NCBI GenBank assembly: GCA_026986785.1
Contig: JALSNW010000052.1
Span: 1 to 64,000 of the forward strand
Source of the DNA: Deltaproteobacteria bacterium
GTDB lineage: Bacteria > Desulfobacterota > Dissulfuribacteria > Dissulfuribacterales > QOAL01
DNA length: 64,000 nt
Reading direction: 5' to 3'
Shown here in pieces: positions 35,331 through 45,006 of this stretch; the first letter of the stretch is position 1; every line of letters starts with the position of its first letter. The notes beneath the pieces were generated by a model. That model did not search any database. It was not told the DNA's origin and saw nothing but the letters and a program-made list of their open reading frames with translations. The translations under genes and the position numbers were made by a program.

Positions 35331-35995
35331 CTGGGGCCCTTGCTTTTTATAATTCTTCTGGCCTTGATTGTAGCCTTGTTGAGTTCCTTTTCAAGGAGGT
35401 GTCTAAATTTTTCCAGTTCTTTCCCCTTTGCCTCATGAGGCACGAGGATTGGAGGACCGTATACCATGGCTATCCTGGAAAAGGGCCATGGTAGCACCAT
35501 CCTGTCCCAACTGTGAAAGTAAAAGGCTGGTTTGGCAGCAAATCCCGTAGGCACTATGGGGATGCCCGTGTTCCGTGCCAGGATGACAGGGCCTTTCTGG
35601 GCTATACATGCAGGGCCTGTGGCACCATCGGCCACGATACCAGCAGAGAGAAAGCCCTCGTTTAACAGTCTTGTCATATCCTTGATGGCATTTAGGCCAC
35701 CTTTCAACCTGGAGCCCCTGACAGGAATTTGTCCCCAAAGACTGAGTACTCTGGCTACCCATTCGCCGTCTGCACTCGCGCTTACCATTACGGCTGCAGG
35801 GTTATTTCTAAAATGGTACAAGGTATAGATGAGGGCACTGTGCCACAGGGCAGCTATCACCTGCCTCTTTTCCTGGAGCATCTGTTGGGAAGATGGATTG
35901 CCAGTGAGTACCAAGGGACATGTGGCAAGGTATAGCTCAACCATCTTCAGAAGGATCTTGAGCCCTGTGGATTTATTGTTGTCTTCTGATTTCAT
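35327..35995 (-). CDS. DUF374 family lysophospholipid/lipid A acyltransferase-like protein
   Basis: The 222-residue protein of the LPLAT superfamily has the DUF374 hallmarks VIAALWHSALIYTLYHF (the HX4D-region analogue), VMVSASADGEWVARVL, PVRGSRLKGGLNAI and VADGATGPACIAQKGPVILA. It probably transfers an acyl chain to a lipid A precursor or another lipid at the inner membrane; the acceptor is not predictable. Confidence 0.87.
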   Translation of the reverse strand: MKSEDNNKSTGLKILLKMVELYLATCPLVLTGNPSSQQMLQEKRQVIAALWHSALIYTLYHFRNNPAAVMVSASADGEWVARVLSLWGQIPVRGSRLKGGLNAIKDMTRLLNEGFLSAGIVADGATGPACIAQKGPVILARNTGIPIVPTGFAAKPAFYFHSWDRMVLPWPFSRIAMVYGPPILVPHEAKGKELEKFRHLLEKELNKATIKARRIIKSKGPR

Positions 35996-36042
35996 GTCTA
36001 AGACCTTGTGATCAGGATAGATCTACTGGAGTATTGACTGAT

Positions 36043-36077
36043 CCTGCCAAGTTATGCAGTTTGCGAGTTGTGTCGAG
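36043..36077 (-). repeat. Dispersed intergenic repeat, diverged S-type copy
   Basis: Minus strand: CTCGACACAACTCGCAAAC, TGCATAACTTGGCAGG. It resembles the copy at 46924-46957 and lies between the acyltransferase and nucleotidyltransferase genes. Confidence 0.45.
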
Positions 36078-36083
36078 GCTTCT

Positions 36084-37022
36084 TCAGCCATCATTTCGTC
36101 CAAGTATGCAAGGCAGGGTGCCATAGGGTGTTACAGTGCAATTTTCAATATGCATGTTCCCTCCTATCTCGGCCAGTGGCCAAATGATAGAGTCCTTGAT
36201 AGTAGTATTATCTCCTATGATTGCCTTGTCTCCAATATATATTTTCCCTTCAAGCCTCAGGTTTTTCCCAAGGAATGCTTGGCTCGAGATGAATTGTCTT
36301 TCTTGGCTCCTTGCGAGAAGTGTCCAGTTTCCCTTCAGGTAACCACAAGGTGTACCAATGTCGTTCCATGTCCAGTCTTCTCCGCTACGAGTGATCTCTT
36401 TCCCATGTATTGCCTTTACCGATAGTCCCTTTTCGATTGCATCCTGCCATATGTCGACAAGGGAACAAGGCTTGAGGACAACATCCCTGAACAATTCCGG
36501 GGAAATGATTGCAATTCCAGTGTATGCCAAGCTGCTTGGCCCCCTTTCATCAAAGCCGACTACCTGTCCCTTTTTAATGCAGAGCTTGTTGAAGGGGGAC
36601 CTGTGGTGCACACACAAGAGGGATGCCGGAGCACCCATTGCATAATAGCATTCGATTAACCGGGTTGGGTCAAGATTGCTTATTATGTCACTATTATAGA
36701 TGAGTAGTGGCCTATCATAGCCCATTTTTCCAAAGGCGTTCTTGACTGCCCCACCTGTACCAAGAAGTAGCCTTTCTTCCAGGATTGTGAAGCGATCCTG
36801 GCGACCATTGGATGAGGCCCACTCGATGAGTTGATCCTTTAGGTGGAAAACATTGATTGCGGTTTGACAGATCCCAGGGATTGAGAGAATCTTGGCAATA
36901 CGCTCTATGGCAGGTATGCCAAGGACAGGGAATAGGGGTTTGGGAATGGCCTTGGTAACAGGCAAAAGCCTAGTCCCTTTGCCTGCTGCCAGGATTAATG
37001 CACGGCCATTAGGCCATTTCAT
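36084..37022 (-). CDS. Sugar-1-phosphate nucleotidyltransferase
   Basis: The protein is 312 residues. The N-terminus has the pyrophosphorylase signature ALILAAGKGTRLLPVTKAIP and KPLFPVLGIP, then LLGTGGAVKNAF and YNSDIIS with the metal Asp. After residue 230 the sequence becomes a short left-handed beta-helix (LEGKIYIGDKAIIGDNTTI, KDSIIWPLAEIGGN). This fits GDP-mannose, UDP- or MurU-type enzymes; the sugar cannot be fixed. It follows tatA by 7 bp. Confidence 0.85.
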   Translation of the reverse strand: MKWPNGRALILAAGKGTRLLPVTKAIPKPLFPVLGIPAIERIAKILSIPGICQTAINVFHLKDQLIEWASSNGRQDRFTILEERLLLGTGGAVKNAFGKMGYDRPLLIYNSDIISNLDPTRLIECYYAMGAPASLLCVHHRSPFNKLCIKKGQVVGFDERGPSSLAYTGIAIISPELFRDVVLKPCSLVDIWQDAIEKGLSVKAIHGKEITRSGEDWTWNDIGTPCGYLKGNWTLLARSQERQFISSQAFLGKNLRLEGKIYIGDKAIIGDNTTIKDSIIWPLAEIGGNMHIENCTVTPYGTLPCILGRNDG

Positions 37023-37029
37023 GGCCGAT

Positions 37030-37242
37030 TTAGTGGGTCGGTGTCGTCTTGGCCTTTCCTTCTTCCAACTTGGTCTTGTCTTCCTCGGGTTTGATTTCCT
37101 CGTTTATCTCATTGAGGCCCTTCTTGAATGCCCTCAGCCCTTTGCCTAGGCCTGCTCCTATCTCTGGAAGCTTTTTGCCACCAAAGAGAAATAGGGCGAT
37201 TATCAAGATTATCAACAGTTCCTGGGTGCCCAATCCAAACAT
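37030..37242 (-). CDS. tatA: Sec-independent translocase subunit TatA/E (copy 1)
   Basis: This is a 70-residue protein with one N-terminal TM helix ([19 protein letters not shown]), the [20 protein letters not shown] amphipathic helix and an acidic/basic tail. It supplies the pore-forming component for export of folded Tat substrates. tatC is not in the window. It lies 57 bp beyond ccsA. Confidence 0.92.
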   Translation of the reverse strand: MFGLGTQELLIILIIALFLFGGKKLPEIGAGLGKGLRAFKKGLNEINEEIKPEEDKTKLEEGKAKTTPTH

Positions 37243-37299
37243 GATATACCTCCAAGATCGGTTGCGTATGTATTGGCAGGTCTGCCTATTACAGAAGTG

Positions 37300-38142
37300 T
37301 TAGCTCGATCCATAACTATGCAGCCCGGACAACAAGAAGTTTACACCAAAATAGGTAAAAATGACAGAGATAAAACCTATTATGGAAAGATAGGCGATCT
37401 TTTTACCAGCCCAACCCCGGACAAATCGGGCGTGGAGAGCGGTTGCATAGACAAACCATGTTATCAGTGACCAGGTTTCCTTGGGGTCCCAACTCCAATA
37501 GGTGCCCCATGCCTGGTTGGCCCATACTGCACCAGTGATGATGCCGACGGTGAGCCACAGAAAGCCAAAGATTATTGTCTGATGCATCAATTCATCCAGC
37601 ACCTTTTTGGAAGGCAAGGCGCTCAGAAGACTGCCACTTTTGCCGTCTCCCTTTATCAGATACATGATGCCAAAACCACAGGCCACTGCAAAGGATGCAT
37701 ATCCCAGAAAACAGGTTATCACGTGTGCTATCAGCCAATTACTCTGGAGGGCCGGTATGAGGGGCTGTATGGTGTCCTGGACGTTTGGACTGAATGAGGC
37801 ATAGGCCATGGCGAGGCATGCAAAAGGGGTTGCAAAGGCCCCGATCACCCTGTTCTTGGTCTTGAATTCAACCACGAGGTACACGAGAATGGTCACCCAG
37901 GAGAAGAATATCAGTGATTCGTATAGATTGGATAAGGGTGCGTGTCCATAACCCAAGGCGTAGGATTCCTTCCATCTAAGGGCTATCCCTGCAGTCTCGA
38001 TGCACCATCCAGAGATGGTGATCAGGGTGGCGAGGAGCCCCACCTTTTCCAAGCGAAATATCCAGTAAAGCAGATAAACGGCTGCTGCCCCAAGATAGAA
38101 AAAGGTGGTCAAACTCAATAGAAAAGAGCTAGTTATCTGCAT
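37300..38142 (-). CDS. ccsA: Cytochrome c biogenesis protein CcsA/CcsB (ResC type)
   Basis: This 280-residue polytopic membrane protein is the haem-handling partner in system II maturation. The tryptophan-rich WWD segment appears as WGTYWSWDPKETWSLITW, with conserved His in TALHARFVRGW and further His in the TM region (LDELMHQTIIFGFLWL). The end, IFTYFGVNFLLSGLHSYG, is typical. It directly abuts resB (stop and start adjacent). Confidence 0.93.
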   Translation of the reverse strand: MQITSSFLLSLTTFFYLGAAAVYLLYWIFRLEKVGLLATLITISGWCIETAGIALRWKESYALGYGHAPLSNLYESLIFFSWVTILVYLVVEFKTKNRVIGAFATPFACLAMAYASFSPNVQDTIQPLIPALQSNWLIAHVITCFLGYASFAVACGFGIMYLIKGDGKSGSLLSALPSKKVLDELMHQTIIFGFLWLTVGIITGAVWANQAWGTYWSWDPKETWSLITWFVYATALHARFVRGWAGKKIAYLSIIGFISVIFTYFGVNFLLSGLHSYGSS

Positions 38143-39513
38143 TTATGCATCTCCTATATGGTTTTCTATTTCTGCTTCAAGTCTCCTGAAGTGTTTCTCA
38201 AACGAGACCTTGTTCTTATTGGTCTGGCCAGCAAGGATGATCTCCAAGTCGCTGCTGCCACGTCCAATCCAAAGCCAGTACCTCTGATGAGGTACCCAGA
38301 AGACTACGGCAAAGCCCAGGATAAGCATAGTGCATCCCAACCACACTATCCATACCCCAGGATCCTTCTTGACCTGGAGGCCTGTCATGTATTTTTCACC
38401 TCCACCTACCAGAGAGATCCTGTAGGTAGTATGGCCAGCCTGGTATTCCTTGTCATGTCCCTTTAGTAGCCATAAGGCATCACCATTGCCAGCCTGATCC
38501 CCAATGTATATCCTGGCAGCAGGGGCGCCATGTACATTGGGGAGAAATTTTATAAGACCTAACATTAGGCCAGTTCCAGGCCAGGCAGTCTTCTCAAAGG
38601 CCGATATGCGGAGTAGCTCTTGTTTACCATTGGAGGCGGTTATCTTGACTAACACTTCGGGGAGGGCCTGGTAAGTGGATTGATAGAAGGTTATGCCATT
38701 GTAGGACAGGGGATCGTTGACCAATATGGATTTCTTTTTCACCTCTTTTCCATCCTTGATAATGGAAAGGTCTGACTGAAAAAGCTTTGGGGCCCCACTG
38801 GGATAGAATTCCACCCTGAATTTGTTACACCTGATGGAAAATCCCAGGGGGATGGTCTCGATGTTGCCTGCTTGGTCAACCCTCATGACCTGATTGGTCG
38901 TCTCTCCTTCCAAGAGCATGATTCTGCCCTTGAAGCCTGTGAATGTCCCAAAGATTGCCCCAACGAAGATGATGAGGATACTCACATGGATGAAATATAC
39001 GCCCCAGTAGTTCCACTTCCCCTTTTCTATGAGGTACAGCTCTCCGCCCTGGACATTGGATCTGAACTTGACCTTGCCACCAGCTTTTTCGAACAGAGAT
39101 CTCAGCCGTTGGTGCAGGGCTGTGTCATCCGCCTTTCCTTTTATGTTCCAGATCCTCTTGAAAGGGCGCCTGGCAATGTCATCCTTGGAAAGATCAAGGG
39201 CATCTTTTTGATAGAGTCTCAAGGTATATGGCAGCCTCCTGATGGTGCATACGATCAGATTTATGCTAAAGAGGCCCAGGAGTGACAGATACCACCAGGA
39301 GTGATAGGTGTCATAGAGCTGAAGAGATTTTATTATCTTGAAGTAGGTCGGACCAAAGTTTTCCAGATAGAATTGTAACGTCTCTCCCTGTGGCAGCACC
39401 GTTCCTATGATTGACGTGGCAGCCAACAGGATGAACAGGGTTATGGCCAGTTTCACTGATGAGAAAAAATTCAGTATCATATTGGACTTGGATTCAGCTT
39501 TTTTAGAATTCAT
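38143..39513 (-). CDS. resB: Cytochrome c biogenesis protein ResB (Ccs1)
   Basis: The 456-residue protein forms the haem lyase with CcsA. TM helices are near residues 15-38 (SVKLAITLFILLAATSIIG, then TVLPQG), 70-90, 170-190 (YWGVYFIHVSILIIFVGAI) and 400-420. A long periplasmic domain lies between TM3 and TM4 with LVNDPLSYNGITFYQSTYQ. It lies between two tatA genes. Confidence 0.92.
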   Translation of the reverse strand: MNSKKAESKSNMILNFFSSVKLAITLFILLAATSIIGTVLPQGETLQFYLENFGPTYFKIIKSLQLYDTYHSWWYLSLLGLFSINLIVCTIRRLPYTLRLYQKDALDLSKDDIARRPFKRIWNIKGKADDTALHQRLRSLFEKAGGKVKFRSNVQGGELYLIEKGKWNYWGVYFIHVSILIIFVGAIFGTFTGFKGRIMLLEGETTNQVMRVDQAGNIETIPLGFSIRCNKFRVEFYPSGAPKLFQSDLSIIKDGKEVKKKSILVNDPLSYNGITFYQSTYQALPEVLVKITASNGKQELLRISAFEKTAWPGTGLMLGLIKFLPNVHGAPAARIYIGDQAGNGDALWLLKGHDKEYQAGHTTYRISLVGGGEKYMTGLQVKKDPGVWIVWLGCTMLILGFAVVFWVPHQRYWLWIGRGSSDLEIILAGQTNKNKVSFEKHFRRLEAEIENHIGDA

Positions 39514-39569
39514 GGAGTCTTTCTCGGGTAAGGTGTTTAGAATGATCAGAGAAGGGTCTAAGGGATATC

Positions 39570-39755
39570 TTATTTTTTATCTGGAGTCGTTTCTTTGTCT
39601 GGGCTTTCTTCATCTTCATCCTGTTTGAGAGATCTCTTGAAATTGCTGATACCTTTTCCAAGGCCCTCCCCAATCTGGGGAAGCTTGCCCGCCCCAAATA
39701 TGATCAGGATTATGAAAAGTATTATCAGCAGTTCCGGCAATCCCAGCCCAAACAT
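39570..39755 (-). CDS. tatA: Sec-independent translocase subunit TatA/E (copy 2)
   Basis: This 61-residue paralogue of the gene at 37030 has [39 protein letters not shown] and a charged tail. It is the first gene of the resB-ccsA operon, preceded by GGGAGATAAGG and by a good sigma-70 promoter at 39877-39905. Confidence 0.92.
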   Translation of the reverse strand: MFGLGLPELLIILFIILIIFGAGKLPQIGEGLGKGISNFKRSLKQDEDEESPDKETTPDKK

Positions 39756-39876
39756 AAAACCTTATCTCCCTTTGATAAAGAGGCCTAGAACATGATCATG
39801 AAATAGTGCATGCGGCCAAGATGGCTGTGTGGATATTGGTTTCAGTCAAGACCTCCTGCCACACAACTGGCCAGCT

Positions 39877-39905
39877 AATTTAATGCTGTATTTCTCAAGT
39901 GTCAA
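39877..39905 (-). promoter_or_regulatory. Sigma-70 type promoter for tatA-resB-ccsA
   Basis: On the minus strand: TTGACA (39905-39900), 17 bases, TAAATT (39882-39877). The perfect -35 and correct spacing sit about 125 bp before the tatA start. Confidence 0.6.
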
Positions 39906-40015
39906 TGAAACTATCTTGTTAAAGATCGATGTGCAAACCAAACCCATAAAATCCCCGTCAATAGAGTAAGTTACAAACCTTGGTCTATATCGACTCCCAC
40001 AAGGCCCTCCAGGAG

Positions 40016-41941
40016 CTATACCCTGAGGGAGTGGACCCTGGCTGGTGTTTGATGTTCGGCTCCTGTGTCATGGAGAAGTGTTTGTGCCGCATCCAGAAGG
40101 GAGGCCACGTCTATTCCTGCCTCGCGTCTCAGATTCTCCTGGCTGCCATGTTCTATGAATCTATCCGGGAGGCCAAGACGCTTGACTTGTACGTTTTGGA
40201 TACCGCTGTCTGTCAATACCTCGAGAACAGCCGAACCAAACCCTCCCATCAGGGCATTTTCTTCAATGGTGATGATCTTGCCAGTGTTTCTGGCTACATC
40301 CACGATGATTTCCCGATCAAGGGGTTTTACAAATCTCATGTTCACCACCGTGGTCTTCACCCCGTCCTTTTTCAGTTCGTCTGCCGTCTGAAGTGCAGTA
40401 TGTACATGATGACCTATGGCCAATATGGCAATATCATCGCCATGACGTTCCACAGAGGCCTTGCCAATGGGTAGAGTGTTCAGTTGCCAATCCAGGCTGA
40501 CGCCCACACCCGTGCCCCTTGGATAACGAACAGCAATGGGACCATCGTGTTTCACGGCTGTGTAAAGCATGTGTTGGAGTTCATTTTCATCTTTGGGTGA
40601 CATGACCACCATATTGGGGATCATTCTCAGGAAAGATAAGTCGAAGACGCCGTGGTGCGTGGGGCCATCATCTCCCACAAGCCCACCTCTATCCAAGGCG
40701 AATACAACGTGGAGATTGGACAGGCAGACATCATGGACTATCTGGTCGAAGGCCCTTTGTAGAAAAGTGGAATAGATGGCGACCACAGGTGTCATACCTT
40801 CGAGCGCCAGGCCTGCGGCAAATGTTACCGCGTGCTGCTCGGCAATCCCCACATCGAAGAATCTATCGGGTAGCGCTTCCTGCAACTGCTTGAGGCCTGT
40901 TCCTGCAGGCATGGCCGCGGTTATCCCAACGATTTTCGGGTCTTCCTTGGCAAGTCTTACAATGGTCTGTCCAAAAATCTGGGTATATGCAGGGGGTTTG
41001 GGCACATCGGACTTTTTGGGCTTACCCGTTGCTATGTCAAACGGACCAACCCCATGAAAGAGATCCGGGTGCTCCTCAGCTGGGGGATAGCCCCTGCCTT
41101 TCTTGGTGAGGACATGAACAAGGACGGGGCCTGGCACGTTTTTGACATTCTGAAGTGTCTCGATAAGGGTCCTTATGTGATGTCCTGGAATTGGGCCAAC
41201 ATATTCGAATTGTAGGGCCTCGAATAGCATGCCAGGGGTCAATAGGCTCTTGAGGGAGTCCTCGCTCTTTTTGAGTACCTGCCAGATGTTTTCACCTACA
41301 CCAGAGCGTTTCAAAAAGGATTCCATCTCTTTTTTGAGCCTCGTGGCAACCCTGCCCGTGAGTTTCCTGCTCAGAAAAGACGACAAGGCGCCTACATTGG
41401 GAGAGATGGACATCTCGTTGTCGTTCAGTATGACTATCAGGTCCTTCCTGAGGTGACCTGCATTGTTGAGGGCCTCGAAGGCCATGCCAGCGGTCATCGA
41501 GCCATCACCTATTACAGCTACCACCTTTTTGTCTTCTCCCTTGAGGGAAGCTGCCGTGGCCATGCCCAAGGCCGCAGAGATGGATGTGCTGCTGTGGCCT
41601 GTGTCAAGGGCGTCGTGTTCGCTTTCACTCCTTTTGGGAAAGCCACTGATGCCGTCTTGTTGGCGCAAGGTAGAGAACCTGTCACGTCTTCCAGTGATGA
41701 GTTTGTGGGCGTAAGATTGATGCCCAACATCCCATATGATCTTGTCCTTGGGAGAATTGAAACAATAGTGTATGGCAAGGGTCAGCTCTACAACCCCCAG
41801 GCTTGGTGCCAGATGGCCCCCTTTCTCTGCGACCGTGTTTACTATGGTCTTTCTTATCTCGGATGCCAGCTGTACCAGCTCCTTGTGGCTAAGTCCTTTG
41901 ATATCGTCAGGTGAGTCTATCTTGTCAAGTAAACTGCTCAT
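40016..41941 (-). CDS. dxs: 1-deoxy-D-xylulose-5-phosphate synthase
   Basis: Dxs joins pyruvate and glyceraldehyde 3-phosphate in a TPP-dependent reaction, the first step of the MEP isoprenoid pathway. The roughly 641-residue protein shows [19 protein letters not shown], the TPP motif [39 protein letters not shown] and [18 protein letters not shown] 41941 (MSSLLDKID) with GAGGAG upstream is preferred to the GTG at 41953. It is 18 bp after ispA. Confidence 0.96.
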   Translation of the reverse strand: MSSLLDKIDSPDDIKGLSHKELVQLASEIRKTIVNTVAEKGGHLAPSLGVVELTLAIHYCFNSPKDKIIWDVGHQSYAHKLITGRRDRFSTLRQQDGISGFPKRSESEHDALDTGHSSTSISAALGMATAASLKGEDKKVVAVIGDGSMTAGMAFEALNNAGHLRKDLIVILNDNEMSISPNVGALSSFLSRKLTGRVATRLKKEMESFLKRSGVGENIWQVLKKSEDSLKSLLTPGMLFEALQFEYVGPIPGHHIRTLIETLQNVKNVPGPVLVHVLTKKGRGYPPAEEHPDLFHGVGPFDIATGKPKKSDVPKPPAYTQIFGQTIVRLAKEDPKIVGITAAMPAGTGLKQLQEALPDRFFDVGIAEQHAVTFAAGLALEGMTPVVAIYSTFLQRAFDQIVHDVCLSNLHVVFALDRGGLVGDDGPTHHGVFDLSFLRMIPNMVVMSPKDENELQHMLYTAVKHDGPIAVRYPRGTGVGVSLDWQLNTLPIGKASVERHGDDIAILAIGHHVHTALQTADELKKDGVKTTVVNMRFVKPLDREIIVDVARNTGKIITIEENALMGGFGSAVLEVLTDSGIQNVQVKRLGLPDRFIEHGSQENLRREAGIDVASLLDAAQTLLHDTGAEHQTPARVHSLRV

Positions 41942-41959
41942 ATTATCGAACACTCCTCA

Positions 41960-42859
41960 TTATCTATCTCTTTCCACCACATAAGTGGCAATGGCCCTCA
42001 AGGGTTCTGCCTCAGGACCAAAATCCGAAAGGGATGAAAGTGCCTCTTCCTTGAGATCTTTGGCCTTTTCAATTGCCTTATCAATGCCAAAAAGTGCCGG
42101 GTAGGTGGCCTTTTGGTTTTTCAGGTCAGAGCCAACAGGCTTTCCTATCTTTTCCTGGTCTCCTACCACATCCAAGATATCGTCCACGACCTGAAAGGCA
42201 AGGCCAAGGGCTGTACCATATTGTTTCAGGCTCTGGATCTGCTCTCTACGACCTTTACCGAGCATGGCACCCATCTCTACCGATGCCCTGATCAATGCCC
42301 CTGTCTTTTTTGCATGTATGAAAGAAAGCGTATTGGCATCTACTGTCTTGCCTTCGAACAGTATGTCTGCTGTTTGTCCTCCAACCATACCCCTTATGCC
42401 TGCTGCATCTGCAAAAACGGCTGTACAATCAAGGATTGTCCGGGCATCTACAGCTTCCATCAGATCAGGATGAGTCATGAGTTCAAAGGCATAGGTGAGA
42501 AGCCCATCACCTGCAAGGATTGCAATGGCCTCTCCAAAGACCTTGTGACAGGTTGGTTTGCCTCTCCTGAGGTCGTCGTTGTCCATTGCTGGAAGATCAT
42601 CGTGGATGAGAGAATAGGTATGAACACATTCAAGCGCACATGCGGCAGGTAATATCTTGGTATGGTCACCACCTACTGCATTGCAGCCAGCCATTAGAAG
42701 GATGGGGCGCACCCGTTTCCCTCCGGCGGATAGGCTGTAGCGCATGGCCTCTACTACCTTGCCAGAAGGCCCTTCCGGCCTTGGAAGGAGGGAATCCAAC
42801 CACTTGTCCACGATAGCCCGTCTTTCTTCTATATATCTTTTTAGGTCAAAGTCAGCCAT
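41960..42859 (-). CDS. ispA: Polyprenyl (farnesyl/geranylgeranyl) diphosphate synthase
   Basis: This 299-residue trans-prenyl synthase has GGKRVRPILLMAGCNAVGG, the first Asp-rich motif HDDLPAMDNDDLRRGKPT and the second QVVDDILDVVGDQEKIGK. A small residue pattern before the first motif (ECVHTYSLIHDD) suggests C15-C20 products. Together with dxs it forms the usual two-gene isoprenoid operon, feeding hopanoid genes nearby. Confidence 0.94.
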   Translation of the reverse strand: MADFDLKRYIEERRAIVDKWLDSLLPRPEGPSGKVVEAMRYSLSAGGKRVRPILLMAGCNAVGGDHTKILPAACALECVHTYSLIHDDLPAMDNDDLRRGKPTCHKVFGEAIAILAGDGLLTYAFELMTHPDLMEAVDARTILDCTAVFADAAGIRGMVGGQTADILFEGKTVDANTLSFIHAKKTGALIRASVEMGAMLGKGRREQIQSLKQYGTALGLAFQVVDDILDVVGDQEKIGKPVGSDLKNQKATYPALFGIDKAIEKAKDLKEEALSSLSDFGPEAEPLRAIATYVVERDR

Positions 42860-42929
42860 TTAATTTCTTGTATGTCCTAGGGATTGTCAGCCTCCTTGTC
42901 GTTTCCTCCAAAAAAAGATTAGACCTATC

Positions 42930-42959
42930 AGACTACCTTTAGTGCATGGATTGTGTCAA
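42930..42959 (-). promoter_or_regulatory. Candidate promoter for ispA-dxs
   Basis: The minus strand has TTGACA at 42959-42954 and, 18 bases on, TAGTCT. The -35 is perfect and the -10 weak; it is 70 bp before ispA. Confidence 0.4.
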
Positions 42960-43037
42960 TGAATTTTTGACGTTATATTCTTCTTAGATTACAGCCCGTT
43001 GACATAGTTTCCAAGAGGTCTCGAATAAGGGGGGAAG

Positions 43038-43559
43038 ATGCTGATATGCATCGATGCTGCTTATAGGGAAGACATTGGTGTGGCTTGTGGTATCGTGTTC
43101 GACAATCTTTCTTCATCCACGCCATTGGGTTGTCATGCACTATCCATAGAAGGTCTTCCAGGCTATGTGCCCGGAAGTTTCTATTTGCGGGAGATGCCAC
43201 TTGCTGTAAAAGTGCTCCAAGGGCTTGATGAAGAATTGGAAATGGTGTTTATCGATGCATATGTATGGTTGCCTGGCAGAAGGGCCGGCTTTGGTGCCCA
43301 TCTTTACAATGCCCTGAATGGCAGGACTCCTGTGATCGGGATGGCAAAGAAACGGTTCAATGCCCATCATTCCTGTGTGAGGGTGTTGAGGGGCGGGAGC
43401 AATCGACCTCTCTACGTTACTGCTGCAGGGATTAGTGAGGTTATGGCAGCCAAGATAGTCAGGGAGATGGCTGGCAGGTACAGGGTGCCCGATATGATGC
43501 GCCTTGCAGACCAACAGGCTCGAAGGTTATTGGCCAAGGAGAAGACAGTATATGGATGA
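43038..43559 (+). CDS. nfi: Endonuclease V family protein (divergent)
   Basis: The 173-residue protein resembles Nfi, which nicks DNA (or RNA) one base 3' of inosine. Likely catalytic residues are present: Asp6 (LICIDAAY), Glu52 (FYLREMPLAV) and Asp73 (MVFIDAYVWLPG). TPVIGMAKKRF is the conserved lysine strand. The usual DGHGxAHPRxxG loop is instead DAYVWLPGRRAGFG, and the protein is shorter than the typical 220 residues, so substrate range may differ. It overlaps the next gene by 8 bp. Confidence 0.75.
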   Translation: MLICIDAAYREDIGVACGIVFDNLSSSTPLGCHALSIEGLPGYVPGSFYLREMPLAVKVLQGLDEELEMVFIDAYVWLPGRRAGFGAHLYNALNGRTPVIGMAKKRFNAHHSCVRVLRGGSNRPLYVTAAGISEVMAAKIVREMAGRYRVPDMMRLADQQARRLLAKEKTVYG

Positions 43560-44151
43560 ACGCAAGAGGTGTTTTGAGCAGAGATATCAGACAGGTAACA
43601 TGCCTTGGGATATTGGCCGTCCCGATTTCAACCTCCGACAGGTACTTGCCACCTATGATATTCCAAGGGGACCAGCCCTTGAGATAGGTTGTGGTACAGG
43701 GGATAATGCGATTTTTCTTGCCAAGAGTGGTTTCGATGTCACTGCCACGGAGATAGTAGAGATGGCCCTGGAGGCTGCCCGGAAAAAGGCCAAGGCAGAG
43801 GGAATCAATGGTCGCTTCATCCTTCAGGATATCTTGGAGACAGATATAGAGGGCAGCCCCTTTGTATTTGTCTTTGACAGGGGCTGCTTTCATTCATTCG
43901 ATATGCCTGAAAAGAGGAAGAGATTTGCACAATCTGTTGCCAGGCATTTGGTCCACAGGGGATACTGGTTGAGTTTGCTGGGCAATGCCGATGAAAATCG
44001 TCAAGGTCCTGGCCCTCCTCAGAGGACTGCATGTGAGATAGTCGAGGCGGTGGAACCCTTTTTTGAGATAATTGTCTTGAAGTCTGGACATTTCGATTCA
44101 AATCTGAAACCACCGCCAAGAAACTGGATCATGCTTGGGCGCCGACGTTGA
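43552..44151 (+). CDS. Class I SAM-dependent methyltransferase
   Basis: The protein has 199 residues. N-terminal FEQRYQTGNMPWDIGRPD and the SAM motif PALEIGCGTGDNAIFLAKSG are followed by VTATEIVEMALEAARKKA and FDRGCFHSFDMPEKR. The pattern is close to thiopurine/TehB-like small-molecule methyltransferases. The ATG at 43552 has AAGGAG nine bases upstream and overlaps the nfi stop. The substrate is unknown. Confidence 0.85.
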   Translation: MDERKRCFEQRYQTGNMPWDIGRPDFNLRQVLATYDIPRGPALEIGCGTGDNAIFLAKSGFDVTATEIVEMALEAARKKAKAEGINGRFILQDILETDIEGSPFVFVFDRGCFHSFDMPEKRKRFAQSVARHLVHRGYWLSLLGNADENRQGPGPPQRTACEIVEAVEPFFEIIVLKSGHFDSNLKPPPRNWIMLGRRR

Positions 44152-44153
44152 TT

Positions 44154-44486
44154 TCATACAGCAAGGGGTTTGGCCAGTTTTATGAAATGTTCCAGGCCGG
44201 TACCATCTGTAACCCTGATGGTTTTTAGCTTTCCATCTTCTTCCTCGATACATATCTCCTGGGGCTTGTTTATGAGGTGATCGAGGTCTTCGCAGAATAT
44301 GGACAGCACCTTGTCTTTCGGGTCATAGCTAATGCCTGCCAAGGTAAGGGCCTTTCCCTCCTCCATCTCGGCGACACTCGGGGCTACCAAGTCTATGATG
44401 GTTTTTTCTTCTTCCTGTTTTAGCTTTTTGGACAGATTGTCAAAATATTCTTCCCATTCAGCAGGTATTATACATTTCTCAGCCAT
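44154..44486 (-). CDS. DUF5335-like conserved protein
   Basis: The 110-residue soluble protein is acidic overall, with ECGISYDP-type core ALTLAGISYDPKDKVLSIF and DHLINKPQEICIEE. The resemblance to DUF5335 is from memory of the LxGIxYDPKDDxLEI pattern. It converges on the methyltransferase gene with 2 bp between. No function is known. Confidence 0.65.
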   Translation of the reverse strand: MAEKCIIPAEWEEYFDNLSKKLKQEEEKTIIDLVAPSVAEMEEGKALTLAGISYDPKDKVLSIFCEDLDHLINKPQEICIEEEDGKLKTIRVTDGTGLEHFIKLAKPLAV

Positions 44487-44674
44487 TTTTCCCTCCTTAT
44501 TGATAAGATTATTTTAGGCCTTGGATAATTACAAAATTGTTTATCAAACCCATAACCATTCAATAGGGTCAAGTCAATGGAGGTAGGTAGTAGGAGATAC
44601 CCCTTGAAAAAAGATTGAAAGGCATGTCGAGCTGGTGTTAGCTAAGATACTTCGGAAATCTCCAGGAGAGAAAG

Positions 44675-44959
44675 ATGGCAGAAAACATAGATGATATTTC
44701 TATCAGATACGAAGATGAAAACGGCAATCTTATAGTCAAGGAGCTGGAAAAGGAGGTCCTTACAAGGGGGGGCTGGACCACTATCATGTTTCTATACCAA
44801 GAGTTGGATAGAAAGACAGGTGAGTTTGGCCCTCCCAAGGTCACCATCCGCAGGTATAGGAAGCAATCAGGCCAATTCCGGCCCCAGAGCAAGTTCAATA
44901 TCTCCAATAAGAAACAGGCCTTGAAGATCGCACAAGTCCTCAAGGACTGGTATTCTTGA
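44675..44959 (+). CDS. Conserved protein of unknown function
   Basis: The 94-residue protein is rich in charged residues. It reads as several strands (ISIRYEDENGNLIVKELE), then RGGWTTIMFLYQELDRKTG, VTIRRYRKQSGQ and a C-terminal helix (NKKQALKIAQVLKDWY). AGGAGAG nine bases upstream supports the ATG. The pattern GGWTTIMFLYQELD is one I associate with widespread deltaproteobacterial hypotheticals, without known role. Confidence 0.75.
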   Translation: MAENIDDISIRYEDENGNLIVKELEKEVLTRGGWTTIMFLYQELDRKTGEFGPPKVTIRRYRKQSGQFRPQSKFNISNKKQALKIAQVLKDWYS

Positions 44960-45006
44960 ATGATCCCAACTCAGCTTACATGGCCCACACGTTTAAACAA
45001 CTGGGC

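Noticed and set aside
37312-37332. Possible repeat copy in the ccsA 3' end (AACTATGCAGCCCGGAC)
   Set aside because: Only about ten core bases match and it is within conserved coding sequence.
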